Below, one piece after another: positions 21,032-31,579 of a stretch of DNA of 64,000 bases (positions within the stretch are counted from its first letter, which is position 1; each line of letters begins with the position of its first letter). The notes under the pieces are model-generated. The model worked only from the letters and a program-made list of their open reading frames with translations, did no database searches and was not told the DNA's origin. A program made the translations under genes and the position numbers. The DNA comes from Sacculina carcini (lineage: Eukaryota; Arthropoda; Thecostraca; Sacculinidae), in contig OU696592.1 in assembly GCA_916048095.2 (NCBI GenBank), positions 646,626 to 710,625 of the forward strand, given 5' to 3'.

Positions 21032-21638
21032 CAAGGCTGGGAGTTACTACCATTGCGGCCAACGAATCCTTTTGGCCAACGGTCGGCGATCGCAATACGA
21101 TGCGATGAATATCGACATTGGCTAAAACGGTACATGTCGTGAGTGCATCTGACAGTGGCGTATCTAGTGACTGAAAGTTAAGCGAGTGACCGTCTCGGCC
21201 CATCTTTCCTCAGCTGTATGAAGTTCAGTGGTTTCCAAACTTGAACGATTAAACAAGTCGTTAGGTTGGGTTAGGTTAGGAAACCATAAAGAGTAATAAA
21301 TAAATAAACCATAAATAAATATACCATAACCATAATATATAAATAAACCATAACCATAAATAGTGCCAATTTGCCAATGCAAATACACGATAAGGCCATT
21401 ACGTCTTCGAATGTTACGTTTAATCGTTCAAGAGTTTGAAAACTACTGAACTACATACGGCTGAGGAAAGATTGTCCAGGATTGTCACTCGCATAACTTT
21501 CAGTCACCAGATATGCCACTGTCAGATGCACTCACATTTACTATTTTGGTCAACGTCGAATTACATCGCATCGTATTGCGATCGCCGACCGTTGGCCAAA
21601 ATGGTTCGTTAGCCGAAACGGTAGTAGATCCCAAGGCT
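21032..21638. mobile_element. Foldback/MITE-like element with 220-bp inverted arms
   Basis: The left arm 21032-21254 and the right arm 21418-21638 are inverted copies (shared blocks include CGGTCGGCGATCGCAATACGATGCG-type sequence, GTGCATCTGACAGTGGC and GAACGATTAAAC), diverged by perhaps 15-20%. The 163-bp loop is AT-rich with CCATAAATAAAT-like repeats and a GTTAGG-rich run. No transposase. Exact ends and target duplication not resolved. Confidence 0.8.
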
Positions 21639-21944
21639 CGCTGTAGAGATAAATCATAAAAACTATGAAGACTGCTTTCAAGAGCAAACATAGTAAACCA
21701 AGTAATATAATGCGCTCTGGGTTTGTCTCAAATTGCGTCGACGTAGATCTGTTTTTGTCTGTTTATATTTTTGTTTCGCGTCCTAGTTGTGTGTGCTAAA
21801 TCAAATATATGTTGCTGTTGTCATCTCTGTTGCCTCTAATTACCACTGCTTTTCTTCCTTATTAACCATTTTACTCAAAATAATAACCAATTAATAATTC
21901 AAGTCAGCCAAAACAGAGCTGCCAAAACACGTCCCTACCATAAA

Positions 21945-22341
21945 TGTTGTTGTTGTTGAAGTTCCTCGGATTGTCTGGCCGAGCAGCCTCGAGCTGCTGA
22001 GGAAAGACACGGCACTGTGACCGGGTTGTTGGTGTGATGTGTGTGATGGTGTGTGGTGCTGAATGACAATATGGGCAGGTGTCATCGATTGAGTCATTCA
22101 ACCTTTTCTGATAGGACAGAAGAGCAGGATGATGACCGCATCTCAACCTGGTCAGATGCACCTTGTTGTTATTTGCGTTTTAAGCGCGCACCCCAAGTCA
22201 ATACCATATAGAGCGCCTCACTGCGCACCCATCTATAATGGTGACTCAAGCGGGTGCTGAAAAACGAACCCGGGCCAGGATCCGAACCGCGAACGTCTGA
22301 CACGAGAGTTCAGCGCTCAAACCCATGAGCTACTAGGGAAT
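21945..22341 (-). mobile_element. tRNA-headed SINE with LINE-derived 3' part
   Basis: Flanked by a perfect 13-bp target duplication TCCCTACCATAAA (21932-21944 and 22342-22354). On the minus strand the 5' end is tRNA-like, with an A-box-like TAGCTCATGGGTTTGAGCG and a B box GGTTCGGATCC. The 3' half reads as the C-terminal end of a Jockey/I-type ORF2 (RCGHHPALLSYQKRLN, then DTCPYCHSAPHTITHI), and the element ends in (CAA)n next to the duplication. It is a clean insertion. Confidence 0.85.
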
Positions 22342-22701
22342 TCCCTACCATAAACCAAACCGCAAGCAACACTATCAAAACAAAAAAACCAAGTCACGAT
22401 CAAATTATTATTCAATTCAATTCAATTCAATGTATTTGTTATAGCGCCTGTCATACACGGGCGCGCAGCAGCTAAACAGTATGTACAAGCGGACAAAGCT
22501 AAACAGTTATTACAGAAACAATAAAAAGAACACATGAATGAATAAATATAACACGATTCAAATAACACAATGAACACATTTACACAATGAGAAGAACACA
22601 TTGAAGAGTGATTGAAGAACACAATAACAGAGTACAATGAACATAATTAGACTAAAACATAAATAAACACAAACATACATGCATTCCCGCTCACACACAT
22701 A

Positions 22702-25653
22702 TCAGAGAGAGGCAAAAGGAGTCAAGGAATGAGTCACGGGATCAAAGGAAATTTCGACAAGATGTTTACGTAGAGAAGAGGTAAAAGATCGATACGTGAG
22801 CGAGGAGGTGATATGAGAAGGGAGCGAGTTATATAATCGAGGACCGTAGAACGAGAACGATTTAGAAGACCAGGCAGATTCATTGAGGGCGCGAGGACAG
22901 CATAGAGGAGCAGAATGACGGGAAGTGGGATTAGAAGAGGGATAGAGCAGATCAGAAAGATATAAAGGTTGATTAGGAGCATGTAAGAGTTTGAATATTA
23001 TGCAGCAGATTTTGAAGTGAATGCGCGATTTAATAGGAAGCCAACGGAATTGAAACAGAAAAGGAGAAGTATGGCGACAGAAGATAGGATGCAAAACAAA
23101 ACGACAGGACTGATTCATTACGCGCTGAAGAATTTTTAAAGAATAATTAGGACAGCTGAAGTGGAGTGAGTTGCAGTAGTCGAGCCTGGAGAAGATAAGA
23201 GAATGAATAAGCTTGATTGCAGAGGGCTGATCGAGACAGGGACGGATGGGATAAAGCGAGCGAAGAATCAAGCGACAAGTGCGAGCTGTAGAAAGGATAT
23301 TGGTTGAGAAGGAAAGGGAAGAGTCAAAAATAACACCGAGATTTTTAACAGTCACTGAAAGAGACAAGGGGAGGAAAGGAGGAGCAATACGAGGAGGATG
23401 AAGAGCGATAAATTCAGATTTAGAAGTGTTCAAGAGGAGGCGACGTGAGGAGGTCCAGGTCGAGATAGCAGAAAGTACGTCAGACAAGGTATTAGGATGC
23501 GAGAGAGAGCAAGGGAGATAGAATTGGATATCGTCTGCATAAATATGGAAAGGAATGGAGTAGCGCCTAAGGATGGGACAAAGAGAGGACATGTAGACAT
23601 TGAAAAGGAGAGGACCAAGAATAGAGCCTTGAGGAACACCGGACTTAAGAGGGAGCACAGTGGAAACGGAGGAATTGAACTTAACAGAAAAAGTGCGACC
23701 ATGCAAGTAAGAACGAAGTAGTGAGAGAGCGGAATGCGAGACACCGAGATGGAGGAGGTCATCGATGAGAATAGAATGATCAACCAAGTCAAAGGCAGAG
23801 CTCATATCAAGTAGAACTAGAAGAACAGAATGACGATAAGAGAAGGAGGAAAGAATACCTTGGGAGACAGAAATGAGAACGGATTCAGTAGAATGACCAG
23901 GGCGGAAACCGGATTGGTGAGAGTCAAGAGCATTGCAGACATAAGGGGATAACTGAGAGAAAATTGCAGATTCGAGGAGTTTGGAGGAAAAGCTGAGGAG
24001 GGAGATAGGACGATAGTTACTACATAAAGAAGGATCGAGAGAAGGTTTTTTGAGGATAGGATGTACATGGGCGTGCTTGTCGGCAAGAAAATCACCGTGC
24101 AAGAAAGAGGAGTTGACTAAGTGAAGTAGGTAAGGAATCAAGGAGTTGAAGGATGGAACAATAACTCGGAAATTAATGGGATCAGCAGGAGAGGAAACGA
24201 ATTTACATGTGGACAGGAGAGAAAGGAAGTCGGAGAGGACCAGTTGAGAAAAAGACGAGAGCTGGCAGTGGGATGTAGTACGAGAGAGAGGGACATTCAC
24301 GAGAGGGATTTTAGATTGCGCAGATACAATTTTGTTCACGAAGTAGGAAGAGAGTTCGTCAGCAGTGAGAGAAGAACTAGCAGAGGGAGGACGGAGACCG
24401 CAGAGAGAGTTGAGTATATTCCAGAGGGCTTTGGGAGAGCGAGATAGAGAGGAAAGGCGTGAGGAGTAGTAAGCTTGCCTAGCAGAGGATAGGGAGGAAA
24501 TATAGTTAGAACGAGCAGAGCAAAAGGCCGACCAGTCATCCGCGAGCCGAGTGCGTCGCCAGATACGCTCCAAAGCACGGAGTCGGCGCTTAAGACAAGT
24601 AAGAGAGGGACAGCTCCAAGGAGAAACACGAGGACGGTGAGAGCGGAACGAGAGAGGAAAAATGAGGTTATTGATATCAGACAAAGTGGAGTATAAGAAG
24701 GGATAAATTGAAGACGGAGGGAGTGAGTGAAGAACATGCAAAGGGAAATGGTTAGATAGAAGATTGTGAAACGTAAGAGGATTAAAATTCCTGAAATTTC
24801 TGAAAAGGGTGAATGCTGGTGGAGGATTAGAGGATTTACACGCCGGCAATGACGTAAGGATAAGACTGTGGTCAGAGAAGAGAGGATCAGGAGGAAGAAC
24901 AATGACTTCGGATGGCGGTACATCAGAAGAAAGAACTGGAGAAGGGAAAAGGACTAGATCAAGAGAATGACCCGATGTGTGAGTGGGAGAGGAAACAGGG
25001 GAGACTAGACCATGAGAATCAAGAATAGAAATGAAAGTCGATGCGAAGGAGGAGCGAGAGGGACAGTCAACCCAAAAGTTAAAGTCACCAAGGATAATGA
25101 AACGGCTGGAGAAAGAAAAAACTATAGCGTCAAGGAGCGAGGAGAATTCAGAGAAGAAAAGAGGAGTAGACCGGGGGTGATTATGCCGGTAGATAACGAG
25201 AATACAGAATTTATGAGAGGAGCGACTTGATGACATACAGAGTGGAAGAAATTCGAAAGAAGAAGGAGGAGGAATGGGATCAGATAAGAGAGATATTGGA
25301 AGAGATTTGGAAAAGATGCAGCCCACTCCACCACCAGAGAATTTAGAATCAGAACGAGATTTGTGAAGAAAAGAAAAGTTAGAAGGAAGGTTAGCCATGA
25401 AAGATGGAATATCAGACTCAAATAGCCAGGTTTCGGCTAGGCAGAGAATTGAAAGGACATGAAAGCAGAGAAGGTGGTTAAGGTAGGTGAATTTGTTTCG
25501 ACAAGATCTTATGTTAAGGAAACCGATAGAAAAAGATGAAGAAGAGCATGAAGAAGCAGCAGGTTGAACATCAGGTGAGGAGTTGGAAGAATGGTGAAAG
25601 GAAGGCGAGGGGGCAGAGGAACGGGACGACGGCGCGGATGGAAGGGAAGGTAG
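22702..25653 (-). CDS. LINE ORF2: endonuclease-reverse transcriptase (intact)
   Basis: The frame is open from the codon after TGA 25654-25656 to the stop at 22702, about 983 codons; the first ATG in it is only at 25398. Endonuclease (AP type) motifs are GFLNIRSC, ETWLFESD, VIYRHNH, ILGDFNFWVD and SDHSLI. RT motifs are NYRPISLLS, QSGFRPGHST, LLDMSSAFDLVDHSIL (A), PQGSILGPLLFN (B), YADD (C) and NLGVIFDSSLSF. It ends with an Arg/Ser-rich C-terminus (SFTSSLRKHLVE). Because the only early Met lies after the endonuclease catalytic Glu in ETW, translation must enter from ORF1 or by non-AUG initiation. Target-primed reverse transcription is the family role. Confidence 0.9.
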   Translation of the reverse strand, partial: LPSLPSAPSSRSSAPSPSFHHSSNSSPDVQPAASSCSSSSFSIGFLNIRSCRNKFTYLNHLLCFHVLSILCLAETWLFESDIPSFMANLPSNFSFLHKSRSDSKFSGGGVGCIFSKSLPISLLSDPIPPPSSFEFLPLCMSSSRSSHKFCILVIYRHNHPRSTPLFFSEFSSLLDAIVFSFSSRFIILGDFNFWVDCPSRSSFASTFISILDSHGLVSPVSSPTHTSGHSLDLVLFPSPVLSSDVPPSEVIVLPPDPLFSDHSLILTSLPACKSSNPPPAFTLFRNFRNFNPLTFHNLLSNHFPLHVLHSLPPSSIYPFLYSTLSDINNLIFPLSFRSHRPRVSPWSCPSLTCLKRRLRALERIWRRTRLADDWSAFCSARSNYISSLSSARQAYYSSRLSSLSRSPKALWNILNSLCGLRPPSASSSLTADELSSYFVNKIVSAQSKIPLVNVPLSRTTSHCQLSSFSQLVLSDFLSLLSTCKFVSSPADPINFRVIVPSFNSLIPYLLHLVNSSFLHGDFLADKHAHVHPILKKPSLDPSLCSNYRPISLLSFSSKLLESAIFSQLSPYVCNALDSHQSGFRPGHSTESVLISVSQGILSSFSYRHSVLLVLLDMSSAFDLVDHSILIDDLLHLGVSHSALSLLRSYLHGRTFSVKFNSSVSTVLPLKSGVPQGSILGPLLFNVYMSSLCPILRRYSIPFHIYADDIQFYLPCSLSHPNTLSDVLSAISTWTSSRRLLLNTSKSEFIALHPPRIAPPFLPLSLSVTVKNLGVIFDSSLSFSTNILSTARTCRLILRSLYPIRPCLDQPSAIKLIHSLIFSRLDYCNSLHFSCPNYSLKILQRVMNQSCRFVLHPIFCRHTSPFLFQFRWLPIKSRIHFKICCIIFKLLHAPNQPLYLSDLLYPSSNPTSRHSAPLCCPRALNESAWSSKSFSFYGPRLYNSLPSHITSSLTYRSFTSSLRKHLVEISFDPVTHSLTPFASL

Positions 25654-25656
25654 TCA
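25651..25656 (-). other. UGA-CUA stop context, putative readthrough site
   Basis: On the minus strand GCC TGA CTA joins ORF1 and ORF2 in one frame. CUA directly 3' of UGA is the established readthrough-promoting context (as in alphaviruses and several animal mRNAs). The homologous site in the copy at 18874-18879 is also GCC TGA CTA. Confidence 0.6.
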
Positions 25657-25990
25657 GGCGGACGATTGAAGCGAGGACGATGAAGAAGGAAGAGAGGAAG
25701 GTGGAGAGGACAGAGCCACAGTCGAGGGATGGAACAGGAGGTCATCAGAAGTGGCAGTGCGCAAACGAATAGATTCGCGAACAGAGACAAACGAAGGACA
25801 CGACGAGAGAAACGATGAGTGCGAGTGGGGGCGAGACGAGACTGCGCAGTTATTGCACTTCGGCGGCGCTGTGCGGTCGCAGTTGACAGAGCGATGAGAG
25901 CCAGCGCAATAGCCGCAAATTTCCGCACGCGAACATTTGGCCTCATTGTGGCCTAGTCCAGCACAGCGGGCACACCGGGCCACCCAAAAG
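25654..25990 (-). CDS. LINE ORF1 C-terminal part with zinc knuckles (5'-truncated)
   Basis: Encodes CARCAGLGHNEAKC, CGYCAGSHRSVNC and CNNCAVSSRPHSHSSF (CCHC-like knuckles), SVRESIRLRTATSD and a Ser/Pro-rich tail, ending at TGA 25654-25656. The 5' part of the element is missing, and AT-rich flanking sequence takes over upstream. ORF1 proteins of this clade bind RNA. It shares the same reading frame with ORF2, separated only by this one TGA. Confidence 0.85.
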
Positions 25991-25996
25991 CGATCA

Positions 25997-26730
25997 TTAT
26001 ATACTTTACTTTTACAATACAAAACTTTTATTTTACTTATACAATACTTTTTAGCACAAATGCCATAAAAATTGAACGTAAAAACCAACTAAACAAATAC
26101 AAGCCGCAAGACTACCTTTATTTAATATGTCGCCATAAGAAGTAAACATGTTTCACACAGCACAAAACTATCAGATACACAAGGCGTGGTTGTTCGTCTA
26201 ATTGCAGTCATTTTAGCCGACATTGACTATTTTAAGCCTCGTTTTTATTACACACAATGATTAACTCAATAATTGAATGCAAAGCTGTACTGTACATAGA
26301 AGTGCCGCACAGTACCGTGCAAACAATGATATCAGGGCTTTCAGACACATTATAACAATCTTATTGTGCATAGTAAATGATAATTCAATTTGATAGGGTA
26401 ACTAATAGCATGAATAACTCATGTGTTGATAAAAATAATTCATTCAACATACCAAATATCTAATTTCCATAGTTTGATTTATTTGCATGACTCTTCAGAC
26501 CCTGCGGAATCAGAATACTGCCGCCGTACCCGCTGCGTGTCGTGTAAGAGGCGACTAAAAGCCGACCCTATGCTTCTTCCCTCCCTGTACTGCCACACCA
26601 AGGGGGGAGCGGTAATCCAACAGAGTTGGCGCCCCCCTTGGACTAATGCAGCTGTCTCCTGTCCTATGTGTGTGTATGCATGTGTGTGTGCCAATAACAG
26701 CATCATCATTAAGTCGAGACATCACCCTGT
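25997..26730. other. AT-rich flank and probable retroelement scrap
   Basis: 25997-26470 is AT-rich and featureless. 26500-26690 is GC-richer, with a CGTGTCGTGTAAGAGGCGAC stretch of the kind found in dispersed repeats of many invertebrates. I cannot name the family. Confidence 0.3.
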
Positions 26731-26737
26731 CTGTATG

Positions 26738-26981
26738 TCGGTAAGTGTGTGTGTGTGTGTATGTCGGTGTGTGTGTGTGTATGTCGGTGTGTGTGTGTGT
26801 ATGTCGGTGTGTGTGTGTGTGTGTGTTTGTGTGTGTGTCGGTGTGTGTGTGTGTGTGTGTGTTTGTGTGTGTGTCGGTGTGTGTGTGTGTGTATGTCGGT
26901 GTGTGTGTGTGTGTATGTCGGTGTGTGTGTGTGTATGTCGGTGTGTGTGTGTGTGTGTATGTCGGTGTGAGTGTGTGTGTC

Positions 26982-27055
<74 letters not shown>
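26738..27055 (+). repeat. (TG)n microsatellite interspersed with TGTATGTCGG
   Basis: About 320 bp of TG dinucleotides regularly interrupted by ATGTCGG or TGTCGG, ending in a long pure run. Confidence 0.95.
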
Positions 27056-27057
<2 letters not shown>

Positions 27058-27106
27058 ACCGTTAATGTGAGTAGAGTAGTTTACAATCTCTTTAACCCAT
27101 GCATGT

Positions 27107-27350
27107 GTCAGTGTTGGTGTCAGTGTTGGTGTCAGTGTCAGTGTCAGTGTCAGTGTCAGTGTCAGTGTCAGTGTCAGTGTCAGTGTCAGTGTCAGTGTCA
27201 GTGTCAGTGTGTGTCAGTGTCAGTTTGTGTTGATGTCAGTGTTTGTCTGTGTCAGTATGTCAGTGTCAGTGTTCGTGAGTGTCAGTATGTCGGTGTCAGT
27301 GTGTTGGTGTCAGTGTTGGTGTCAGTGTGTTGGTGTCAGTGTTGGTGAGT
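27107..27350 (+). repeat. (GTGTCA)n tandem array
   Basis: Hexamer GTGTCA repeated about 15 times without interruption (27136-27210), flanked by degenerate GTGTTG/GTGTCA units. Confidence 0.95.
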
Positions 27351-27501
27351 GGTTGCAATGAACGTGTAGCAACTACCCGAACTAAAAATAAAAATGACTC
27401 TTGAAAACAAAAAATAAATTATGAATTGCCAAAACACGTTTTTAGATTTTAAAAAACCATCGTTTTTTTAGGTCGCATCTCTACACACGCATCACTAAAT
27501 A

Positions 27502-27505
<4 letters not shown>

Positions 27506-27544
<39 letters not shown>
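27506..27544 (+). repeat. (CA)n microsatellite
   Basis: Pure CA run of about 38 bp. Confidence 0.95.
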
Positions 27545-27550
<6 letters not shown>

Positions 27551-27559
27551 CAGTGACGT

Positions 27560-28305
27560 CAGTGTGGATAGCCAACATACTGGCCGCTGCCATATATCCA
27601 TATAAATATATGACAGGATCATAAACGTAAACGTAACGTAAACGTATTGATCTAAGCAAATAATCACTAACTGAAAATTAAACAACCAAATGTAAAGTAA
27701 AATATAAAAATTATATTATTCATAAATATCATACGAGGTATCAAATAATAAAATATGAAATTACTAAAAATATATGCAAATATTTTTTTTTGTGCTACTG
27801 ATAAAATTTCAACCATTCAACGCATAATCAGTTGATCATTTTTATTTTTATATTCAACTTAATAATGCTATATAGTGTGATTATGTGATAAATACATTAT
27901 TATAATGAGGAACAATTAAAAGTTTAATGTATTGAGTGTGGCGCATCCCTGACAATATCAAAAGGCAATTCATGTTGTGTCTGTTCGTTTATAAGCATCA
28001 CGTGGGTCAATTCTAATTTCATTTTTCTTACTTATATGTTCATATTTCCTAAATATATTTTTACTTTTCATTTATGGAAAGTAATATGTAGATTTATGTA
28101 ATAGTTGTTATTAACAGAAAGATAGGTTGTTGGTGTTCCTCATGCTGTCTTTCGGAGCAAGCTCGGGAATGATGGTTGATGTGATCGCTTAAGCGTTCGT
28201 CTTGTCAATTCGCTTTACTTGACTATAATTTTGTGGTTCTTGGCAATTTCGCACGTTTTTATTGTTTTGCTTATTATTCCAGCGCTTGGTGAATTACACC
28301 GAACA
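27560..28305. other. AT-rich upstream region of ALG3
   Basis: No ORFs of interest; the ALG3 promoter must lie here, but no clear core element is visible. Confidence 0.4.
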
Positions 28306-30147
28306 ATGGTTGTTCGAGGTAATCGTCGTTTGAAGTCTTCCAATGTCAGTGGTGCCTGTGCTCGCTACACGTTCAAGTCGATCGTGTGTGACTTCAGTGC
28401 AGCCTGTTCTTCGTGGCTGACGGACCCGGCGTATTGTTCTCGCATGCGCTGTTTGCTGCTGGTGATCGAATGTGTTATATGTGTTCTGATCATCGAGAAC
28501 GTACCTTACACAGAGATAGACTGGCGCACATACATGCAACAGGTCGGTGGATACAGAGTCGTGACAATCCTCCCGCACTCATCGACCAGGACACCCCGTT
28601 GACTCACGCTTTATATTGTTATGTGTCATAGAGTAGCGTATAAAGAGGCCAGTAGTCCCCAGGAGACCGAGAGGCCGCTCGTAACTGCATTTTCCAGAAG
28701 CTGGACCTCTTATAATGGTGCTTTATTTATAGTGAGGCTCCCAAGTATTGTTTTGGGGGGCATACTATCTTGTGTCTGCTTTGGGTGCACACAGTATATA
28801 CCAAGCCGTATTAGTGGTACGCAATGAACTCCAGCTAGTACGCGAACATTTTCGAGGTCAAGGATAGTTTCGTTGTTTCTTACTTCACAAAATGTTTGGG
28901 CGTCCAAAACAAGATGATCTGTCACAATTTGCAAATGTTACCAGATTGATAGATTACCTGGTGCCAGCGGTCCACTGTCAAATTCAAATGCAGTGATCTA
29001 CTGGTACAATTATGTGTATTAGTATATAGTGAGTGTATGCATTGCAGCCTGAAATATGTCATTATGTTGAGTGATACGCCAGGTGGAGTGTTTCATCAAC
29101 GGTACACTCGACTACGGTCATATAAGAGGAGACACGGGGCCGCTCGTGTACCCGGCTGGTCACGTGTACATTTACCGCGGCCTGTACTGGCTGACCGACG
29201 GGGGACAGCAGGTGAGACGCGCACAGTACGTGTTCGCCGGCGTCTACCTGATGACCGTGTGGCTGGTGGGCGGGCTGTACGCTCGTGCGGGACATATGCC
29301 CCCCTATCTGCTCACACTGATGACATTCACCTCGTACCGCGTGCACAGCGTGTACTTGCTGCGTCTGTTCAACGACCCGCTGGCCATGTTGCTGCTGTAT
29401 GCGGCCGTCACTTGTGCGCTGGACTCGCGCTGGAGCAGGTCCAGTCTACTGCTATCTCTGGCCGTATCGGTCAAGATGAATGTACTGCTCTTCAGTCCGG
29501 CCTGGCTTGTGCTTCTTGTGCGACGACTCAGCTTCAAGACAGCTCTGCTCCAGCTAGTTATCTGTGCCACCGTGCAGGTGGCGCTAGCTGCGCCATTCTT
29601 GTGCGTGGCGCCACTCAACTACGTGGCGGGTGCGTTTGATTTGTCGCGCGTGTTCGAACACAAATGGACGGTTAATTGGCGCATGCTGGACGAGCACGTG
29701 TTTGTCGACCGTCGCTTGCACGTGGCATTGTTGCTGGTGCACGTGGCGCTCGTGGCGGCATTCACGTGGCGTCACTGGTGGTCGCTGCTGGCCAGCACGT
29801 GTCGTGACTCGCGCCGCGTGCTCGTGCCACTGTTCACGTGCAATTTGGTGGGTGTGGCGATGAGTCGGTCGTTGCATTATCAGTTCTACGTGTGGTGTTA
29901 TCACTCGCTGCCACTGCTATTATGGAGTGCACCACAACTGGCAGTCAACGCTCGCCTGCTGATTCTCGGCTGTCTCGAGCTGTGCTGGAACACTTACCCG
30001 TCCACGCCGCTCAGCTCGCTTGTGTTGCACTGTTGCCACGGCGTGTTGCTGGTGTGTTTATGGCGCGCTGCTGGCTCAATGGTCGGCTCCTCCAGCTCGA
30101 GCTGCACCGCTGCCTCCAATATGCCGCGCGCTCACAAGCAGCAATAG
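28306..30147 (+). CDS. ALG3: ALG3, Dol-P-Man:Man5GlcNAc2-PP-Dol alpha-1,3-mannosyltransferase
   Basis: Two exons: 28306-28542 (start ATG, donor CAACAG/GTCGGT) and 29083-30147 (acceptor TACGCCAG), giving 433 residues, close to the usual 430-440. The enzyme (GT58) adds the first lumenal mannose from dolichyl-phosphate-mannose to the Man5 lipid-linked oligosaccharide in the ER. Diagnostic blocks are NVPYTEIDWRTYMQQ at the exon junction, then INGTLDYGHIRGDTGPLVYP, SYRVHSVYLLRLFNDP, LSLAVSVKMNVLLFSP, WTVNWR, SRSLHYQFYVWCYHSLP and LELCWNTYPST, among many hydrophobic spans of a multipass protein. Exon 2 is GC-rich against AT-rich surroundings. An LTR element sits 239 bp after the stop and may affect the 3' end. 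Confidence 0.95.
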
Positions 30148-30386
30148 ACACTACGCTATGCGTGTGTTTCAGTAACTGTGAATGCTGTGGGTGAATTTTG
30201 TTGTGAAAGTTTGTTGTGCGCTGTGACAGCTTTAATATATGTGCATGTACTTTATTAACTGTTGTTCCTGTTGTCTTTTCACCGCATGAATATGTTACTG
30301 TCGTTATTTGTGAAGAATATTTGCGTATATGTTTGTATGGTGGCTCTGTTTTTATTGTATTTAGTCTTCAACCGTTCTGCTTGTTT

Positions 30387-30733
30387 TGTAGCGCGGTGTA
30401 TCAGCAAGGCACCGCAGCAACACACCACGTGGCTGCACTCTCTCCGCTCTCTCCAGAGCGCCCACGCTCTGCTGGCTTGCAGGAGCATCGCGCCACTGGG
30501 CGTGGCTTCAAGCGTTTGCGGACGTTTCCGCCAGGCGCCGCCACGGGCACTGGCTGCGGCATCTGGCGTGTTTGTATGTGTGTGTGTATTTGTGTGTATG
30601 AATGTGTGTATGTTCATCAGTCAATTCATCAGTCGTCAAATAAACTCTCGCGAGAGTACTGTGTTTCACTGGTGTAGCGAGGCGGCGCGATGCCTAACAT
30701 CTCAGCATTGCGCCGCCTAACGACTCCGCTACA
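30387..30733 (+). repeat. Left LTR of the ALG3-proximal element
   Basis: Begins TGTAGCGCGG and ends GACTCCGCTACA. Contains AATAAA at about 30640-30646, a candidate polyadenylation signal that could serve ALG3 transcripts. Confidence 0.95.
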
Positions 30734-31232
30734 TTGGTGACCCCTGTGGGAACACTCTTTCCTTCTGTTTTGTTTGCTTTTACTTTTCATCGTCTTCATC
30801 CTCGCGTTTTATCTTCATCATTTTCGGATTTTTGTCAAGACTCTCTGCCGGCTCAGGAGGCTGCACGCGGCCATCACCATCAACGCTATCGCTGCACGGA
30901 CGCGTCACCTCGACACAGCAGCGACAGCGGCCGGCTCCGACGGGTGACAGCCAAGCTGGACGGCCCCCGGCAACGACGTCTACACCACAGATACGCGCGC
31001 CTCGCCGACTCACTGGCGGCGCCTCAGCCTGGGCCTCATTCAGTTTTCCCACCCCAGCCAAGCACACCACAACGCAAAAGCCTCCTGCAGCTCCAAAATT
31101 TCGCCGCTCGCCTTTCTCAAATCGCATCGTTCACCTCATCGTCACACATCTTCCACCACTCGTCATCATTCCAACACCGTCACATCTTCGTCGTTCGTCC
31201 TCTCCGTGGCCGCCCGTCTAGGGGGGGAGATG

Positions 31233-31579
31233 TGTAGCGCGGTGTATCAGCAAGGCACCGCAGCAACACACCACGTGGCTGCACTCTCTCCGCTCTCTCC
31301 AGAGCGCCCACGCTCTGCTGGCTTGCAGGAGCATCGCGCCACTGGGCGTGGCTTCAAGCGTTTGCGGACGTTTCCGCCAGGCGCCGCCACGGGCACTGGC
31401 TGCGGCATCTGGCGTGTTTGTATGTGTGTGTGTATTTGTGTGTATGAATGTGTGTATGTTCATCAGTCAATTCATCAGTCGTCAAATAAACTCTCGCGAG
31501 AGTACTGTGTTTCACTGGTGTAGCGAGGCGGCGCGATGCCTAACATCTCAGCATTGCGTCGCCTAACGACTCCGCTACA
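31233..31579 (+). repeat. Right LTR of the ALG3-proximal element
   Basis: Identical to the left LTR except GCGTCGCC for GCGCCGCC near the 3' end. Confidence 0.95.

Larger units (their letters stand above)
22415..25990 (-). mobile_element. 5'-truncated L2/CR1-like LINE with intact ORF2
   Basis: The element runs on the minus strand from the ORF1 zinc-knuckle region (about 25990, where AT-rich flank begins) to a 3' UTR ending in (TTGAA)n at about 22415-22430. ORF2 is undamaged, unlike the other LINE copies in the window, so this is a young insertion. A possible short duplication CGATCA flanks it (22397-22402 and 25991-25996), which is weak evidence. The SINE at 21945-22341 lies just beyond its 3' end but belongs to another family. 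Confidence 0.9.
30387..31579 (+). mobile_element. Young TRIM-like LTR retrotransposon (non-autonomous)
   Basis: Two 347-bp LTRs (30387-30733 and 31233-31579), TGTAGCGC...CCGCTACA, differ at one visible base, so the insertion is very recent. A 4-bp duplication GTTT (30383-30386 and 31580-31583) flanks it. A PBS-like TTGGTGACCCC starts at 30734 and a purine tract (AGGGGGGGAGATG) ends just before the right LTR. The 499-bp interior holds no gag-pol; a Pro/Ser/Arg-rich open segment may be a scrap of pol end. It must be mobilised by an autonomous Ty3/gypsy-type partner. It lies in the likely 3' UTR of ALG3. Confidence 0.95.

Noticed and set aside
21255..21285. Interstitial telomere repeat (GTTAGGTTGGGTTAGGTTAGG)
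   Set aside because: Only about four imperfect units, within the foldback loop edge; too short to call.
26423..27070. ORFs of alternating Cys-Val and Cys-Gln
   Set aside because: Translations of (TG)n and (GTGTCA)n arrays; the same applies to 41274-41692 and 33632-33909.
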